From: Tetrahymena thermophila SB210
Lineage: Eukaryota; Ciliophora; Oligohymenophorea; Hymenostomatida; Tetrahymenidae
Assembly (NCBI RefSeq): GCF_000189635.1
Contig: NW_002476559.1
Location: 1,488,001-1,552,000 of the forward strand
Direction of reading: 5' to 3'
Length of the DNA stretch: 64,000 nucleotides
Position 1 is the stretch's first letter; every line of letters starts with the position of its first letter. The notes under the pieces are model-generated. The model saw only the letters and a program-made list of their open reading frames with translations. It was not told the origin of the DNA and ran no database searches. A program made the translations under genes and the position numbers. Below, piece after piece: positions 60,183 through 64,000 of this stretch.

Positions 60183-62554
60183 GGTTGTATTACATAGCGC
60201 TGACATAGTTTCAATAATAAAATAAAAGATAGAGCAAAATACTTAGCTTTAATCTTTGGAAATTAAATTAGAGTAAAGTTAGTTTTTATTTTTTGAAATA
60301 TTTAAATAAACTTTATAAAATAAAACAAAAGATAACTTAGCATTCTTGAAGAAGGATCTTAATAGATTTTGCAAGCTATTTCATAATGCCAAAATCTTAA
60401 AAGCCTAAAACTTAATTTTTTGTAAGTTGAAATAATTACATTAAGCAAATCCTTTGGCAAATAATTTAAATATTACAATAATTTTGATTTTTATTGTATT
60501 TAATTTAAGTTAATAATTTTAAAATTATATGATTATAAATAAGCATGTGCTAGATCGGAAAATTAGGAATATAGTAAGCAGGAGAATGCATAGCTAAATT
60601 ACAAAAACTAGAAAATCTCTATTTGGATTTCGGGTAAATTTAAAAAGCAATTAAAACTTAAATAAATAAACAAACAAATAAATAAATAGATTTAATAATC
60701 TGTATCCAGATGATGTTATCAAATTTGCTTAAAATCTTTCATTTTTAGCCAAATTAAAGGAATTGAGTTTACGATTACAGTAAAAATATATCAAATTTGA
60801 TTAAAAAATAATTATTTTTATCTGAAAAGAATGAACTAAGTAGAATATAGTGGGGCTAAATCGTTATCATTAGTAATATCTCAACTATAAAACTTAACAA
60901 AAATATAAATTGATATTTAGTAAGATATTCTATTTTATTATTTCAAATTCTATATATTTTATTTAATTAGTTCTGCAAATTTAAATTCTAACGGAGCTCA
61001 CATACTTGTTTAAGGAATTAGATAATGTATCAACTTAACTGAAATAAAGTTAGATTTAAGGTTTTGTTTTATTGATTAATCTATTTTAAACAGTAATTTA
61101 TTTTTTGTTTTTAGAAAAAATAGTATTTGTGAATAAGGGGCATAGTTAATAGGATAAGAGCTTTCCTAATGTAGTTAATTAACCAAACTAAGTCTAGATT
61201 TATCGTAAAAATTATTAAGTAAAATGAATAGTTTATTGAGACATTTATATAAAATAGTGAAAACATGATTAATGAAAATGGGAGTGAGCAGCTCGGTATA
61301 CAACTTTTAAAATGCATTAAGATTCATTCCCTCCACCTTAATTTAATGTGTGTATTTTATTGTATACAATGAACTAAAATATTTTATTAACAAAAGATAA
61401 AATAAAATTGGCATAAAGGGTGCAGTTAAGTTAAGCAAATAATTGGGTTAGATGCATAACATTAAAGAGCTATCTTTAAATCTATTGTATTTTCTTATTT
61501 TTTAATCATTTTTTATTTGAATGTCAAGTTGTTAATTCTAAATTAATATGAAATTTTAATAAAAGTTAAAAAGAAGTGGATAGAGATGTTAACTTAGTAT
61601 TTGAAGTACTTGCTCAAAATATTAATTTAAAGAGTTTAAAAATAATTTTAATGTAATTAAATTATGATATCAATAATAATTTAAACTAATAAAATTTTAA
61701 AATAATTAGCAAAAATAAAATTTCAGATGAAGGTCTTTCTTTAATTAGTAAAGAGTTAACTAAATTACCTCAGCTATCACATTTTTATATTGATTTATCG
61801 TAATTTAATTTAAATTTAACAAATTTAAAATATTTTAAATAGAATTAATAAGCTAGAAAATTAAGGAATATCTGATTTAGGTAAACAAATTGTAAATTTG
61901 AAGAAGATGGTTTCCCTAACTCTTATTTTTACGTATAAAATTAATTAATTAGTCTCTATAGTTGATTTATTTTAAATTTTTTATCAAAAATAAATTAATA
62001 CATTAGCTAAAATAAATTACAAGACTTAGGAATTTAAGTACTAAGCTAAGGTATAAAAGAACTTTAAGAATTAACATATATGAATTTAGGTCTTGAGTAA
62101 ATTTACTTAAATGCTAAATAATATATAACTAATAGATAAATTATAAAACTAACAATTAAAAAGGTCAAATTATATTGAGCAAGGTATTTTATTTTTATTT
62201 GGAAATATTAGTCAGTGTTTCAGTCTCGCTAATTTTTCTTTGAACTTGTGGTAACTAAATAAATTTGGATTGAATTAATTTTAAAATCAAATACAGTAAT
62301 AATAGAATTTCAAAGGATTTTATGAGTAATACATTAAACATTTTCTTGAAAAACAGCTAAAATCTTAAATGCTTAAGTCTTAATTTAATGTAATTAATCT
62401 TATAAATGAATGATAAATAAATAAATTATATTAAATATAATTTAGATTGAATTAAAATGTAAATGTAGTTACCATTGACTAAATTAAATTTAAATGCTAT
62501 TAAAAATTGACCAAATTGGTTTTAATGACATAGCAAAGTTCATTATTTTATTGA
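60183..62554 (+). CDS. Modular LRR protein, one repeat per exon (5' end unresolved)
   Basis: Eleven consecutive LRR exons are 60183-60272, 60332-60421, 60544-60633, 60690-60779, 60971-61060, 61397-61486, 61566-61652, 61710-61799, 61843-61932, 62007-62096 and 62297-62389. Nine are 90 nt, one is 87 and one is 93. All are flanked by phase-2 introns. Each encodes one repeat, for example EEGSQQILQAISQCQNLKSL, GAHILVQGIRQCINL and DEGLSLISKELTKLPQL. The last exon (62446-62554) encodes a tail ending KLTKLVLMTQQSSLFY and TGA, which resembles the tail of the small LRR gene at 6.1 kb. At least 365 residues are encoded. One intron (after 61060) starts GTTTTG, which is unusual but still GT. The start exon was not found, so the listed start is the first supported exon. 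The function is unknown beyond a likely protein-binding scaffold. Confidence 0.75.
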
Positions 62555-63436
62555 GAAAACATAAAATGACTGCTTAGAGAATTTTAATCAATTATGATAT
62601 CTCATTTATTTTTGTTCAGAATAATACAAATTTCTCTTATACCCTTATATTTAGATAAATTAAATAAAAAAAATAAAATACTAAATACATTTTTTTAATT
62701 TGTAAGGTTTGTGTGTTTAAGCTAAAATTCAAATTAATTTACAAACAAATATGAAAGTTTAAAATAAAAATAAATCGCTTTTTTTAGTTTTAGAAAATAA
62801 CACATTTAGAATATAAGGAATATAAATAACTTGGTTTATCATTGGAAAAGTTAGTAAAATAAAACCTTAAGTTCTTTATTCGTTTCAGTTTATTGAAAAA
62901 AGCATCTTTATAATTAATTTTGAAAAATAGAAGAAAATCTTTTGTTTGTTTGTTTGTTTGTTGGCTTATCAACTTATTTTTAAAATAAAACACTCTTTTT
63001 TTATTTAAGCTCAATTAATAATTTTACTTGCAATTAAATTTTAGAGGTATTATAAATTTTATTGCATATAACAAGCCTAAACTAAATTTAAATATTCAAA
63101 ATATTAGATAAATTTAAATTAATTTTTGTGCAAAGTTAGAATAAATGTTCTTTGATATAGATATTTTTTTATCTTTCAATCTAATTATTTATTCATAAAA
63201 ATGAACATTACTTACTAAGTAATTGCTCTAAAAAGCTATTTATTTAAGTAGTAAATTAAGTAAAAAGTTAATTTATATTTCTTTAAATGTGATAGAAACA
63301 TTATTTTTAAGTATTTGAAAAAAATTATTTTTATTTTTTTTGTTACTTTTTTGGTTTATATTACTTAAAAGAAGGTGGATTTTTTAGAATTCTGTTATAT
63401 AACTTAGTTTAAAAGTTAGAATTACAGTAATACTGA
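62555..63436. other. Intergenic AT-rich DNA
   Basis: No gene was recognised. A TTTG tetranucleotide run lies near 62940-62963. Confidence 0.5.
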
Positions 63437-63643
63437 GGATAGATAACAAATGATTTTTCAATAAAAATTAGGATAATAATAGATCAAAAGTTAAAAAAGG
63501 TAAATGTTGATTCAGAAGATTATCAAAAATGTAAAATTAAATTCAAAGCAATTAGTAAGCAAAATGATATGTGTGATGTGATTACTAAGGATTTTTGTCT
63601 TAAAAAGAAGGAAAGAAAAAAGAAAAAAAACAAGAAAAGATGA
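63437..63643 (+). other. Possible Lys-rich 3' exon
   Basis: This stretch is open between a TGA near 63433-63435 and a TGA at 63641-63643. It reads VDSEDYQKCKIKFKAISKQN and ends in a Lys/Arg-rich tail. There is no ATG at its head and no recognisable domain, so it would have to be a terminal exon; it may be chance. Confidence 0.2.
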
Positions 63644-63806
63644 ATTTTATAAGATAATATATGTAATTATTAGAGTTCACTTGCTAGTAGCTTCTTAAAA
63701 TGAATGATTAATAAACGTATAAGTATATTTATAAGTGAATTAATATATCACTCAATCAAATAAATAAATAAATCGATATAGATAGAGTTTGAAAGTAAGT
63801 CTTAAA

Positions 63807-64000
63807 ATGAAAGAAAATCAAAAAATAAACAAAGAAAGAATGAAAGAAAAAAAAATTAAAGCAATTGAAGAAAAGTAAAGAATTTTATTTTTTTTACTTT
63901 TTAATTCCCAAAATGAGACAACTTCAAAAATAATCAATTTCCTTACTCAGAAATCAAACAAACAAACATCAAAATATCTTTTATTTTTAATTTCAGCTTT
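63807..64000 (+). CDS. Possible start of a gene running off the window
   Basis: ATG at 63807 opens a frame with no TGA to the window end, starting MKENQKINKERMKEKKIKAI. It is basic, then hydrophobic (RILFFLLFN). It is too short and too low in complexity to assign; chance openness is likely in a one-stop code. Confidence 0.25.

Overview
The window is nuclear DNA of a ciliate, most likely a Tetrahymena species. It is very AT-rich. Every real gene reads only if TAA and TAG encode glutamine and TGA is the sole stop. Introns begin GT, end AG and mostly run from 57 to 773 bp; this argues against Paramecium, whose introns are mostly about 20-35 nt. Scanning with the standard code breaks almost every gene here into fragments.

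Region 1 (0.9-12.6 kb) holds single-copy housekeeping genes: an STI1/Hop co-chaperone (minus), a small leucine-rich-repeat (LRR) gene (plus), a DHHC palmitoyltransferase (plus), the splicing factor YJU2 (plus) and a divergent importin-alpha-like gene (plus).

Region 2 (about 13-50.6 kb) is a duplicated array of two unrelated gene families. Family Y (plus strand) encodes a long coiled coil, then a degenerate P-loop GTPase domain, then an HSP20-like domain. There are four long open copies (24.7, 29.4, 33.3 and 37.6 kb), one rearranged copy with a deletion and a 72-bp inversion (13.8 kb), and one decayed 5' relic (27.9 kb). Family X (minus strand) encodes about 1640-residue secretory-pathway proteins with LVIVD-type propeller repeats, a dystroglycan-type cadherin-like domain and one membrane segment. 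There are two complete copies (15.9-21.6 and 45.2-50.6 kb) and one copy that has lost its second exon (41.2-42.9 kb). Y and X lie tail to tail twice (13.8/15.9 kb and 37.6/41.2 kb), which suggests that a Y-X block was duplicated. Duplicated flanking DNA, palindromic upstream elements and several tandem repeats fill the gaps.

Region 3 (52-62.6 kb) is an LRR cluster: three intronless minus-strand genes of about 600 residues, then a plus-strand gene in which each repeat of about 30 residues is one exon of 87-93 nt with phase-2 introns. The small LRR gene at 4.7-6.1 kb has the same architecture, with six exons of exactly 90 nt.

The last 1.4 kb has no convincing gene, only two weak coding-like stretches. 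No tRNA, rRNA, CRISPR array, telomeric repeat or intact transposon was recognised.
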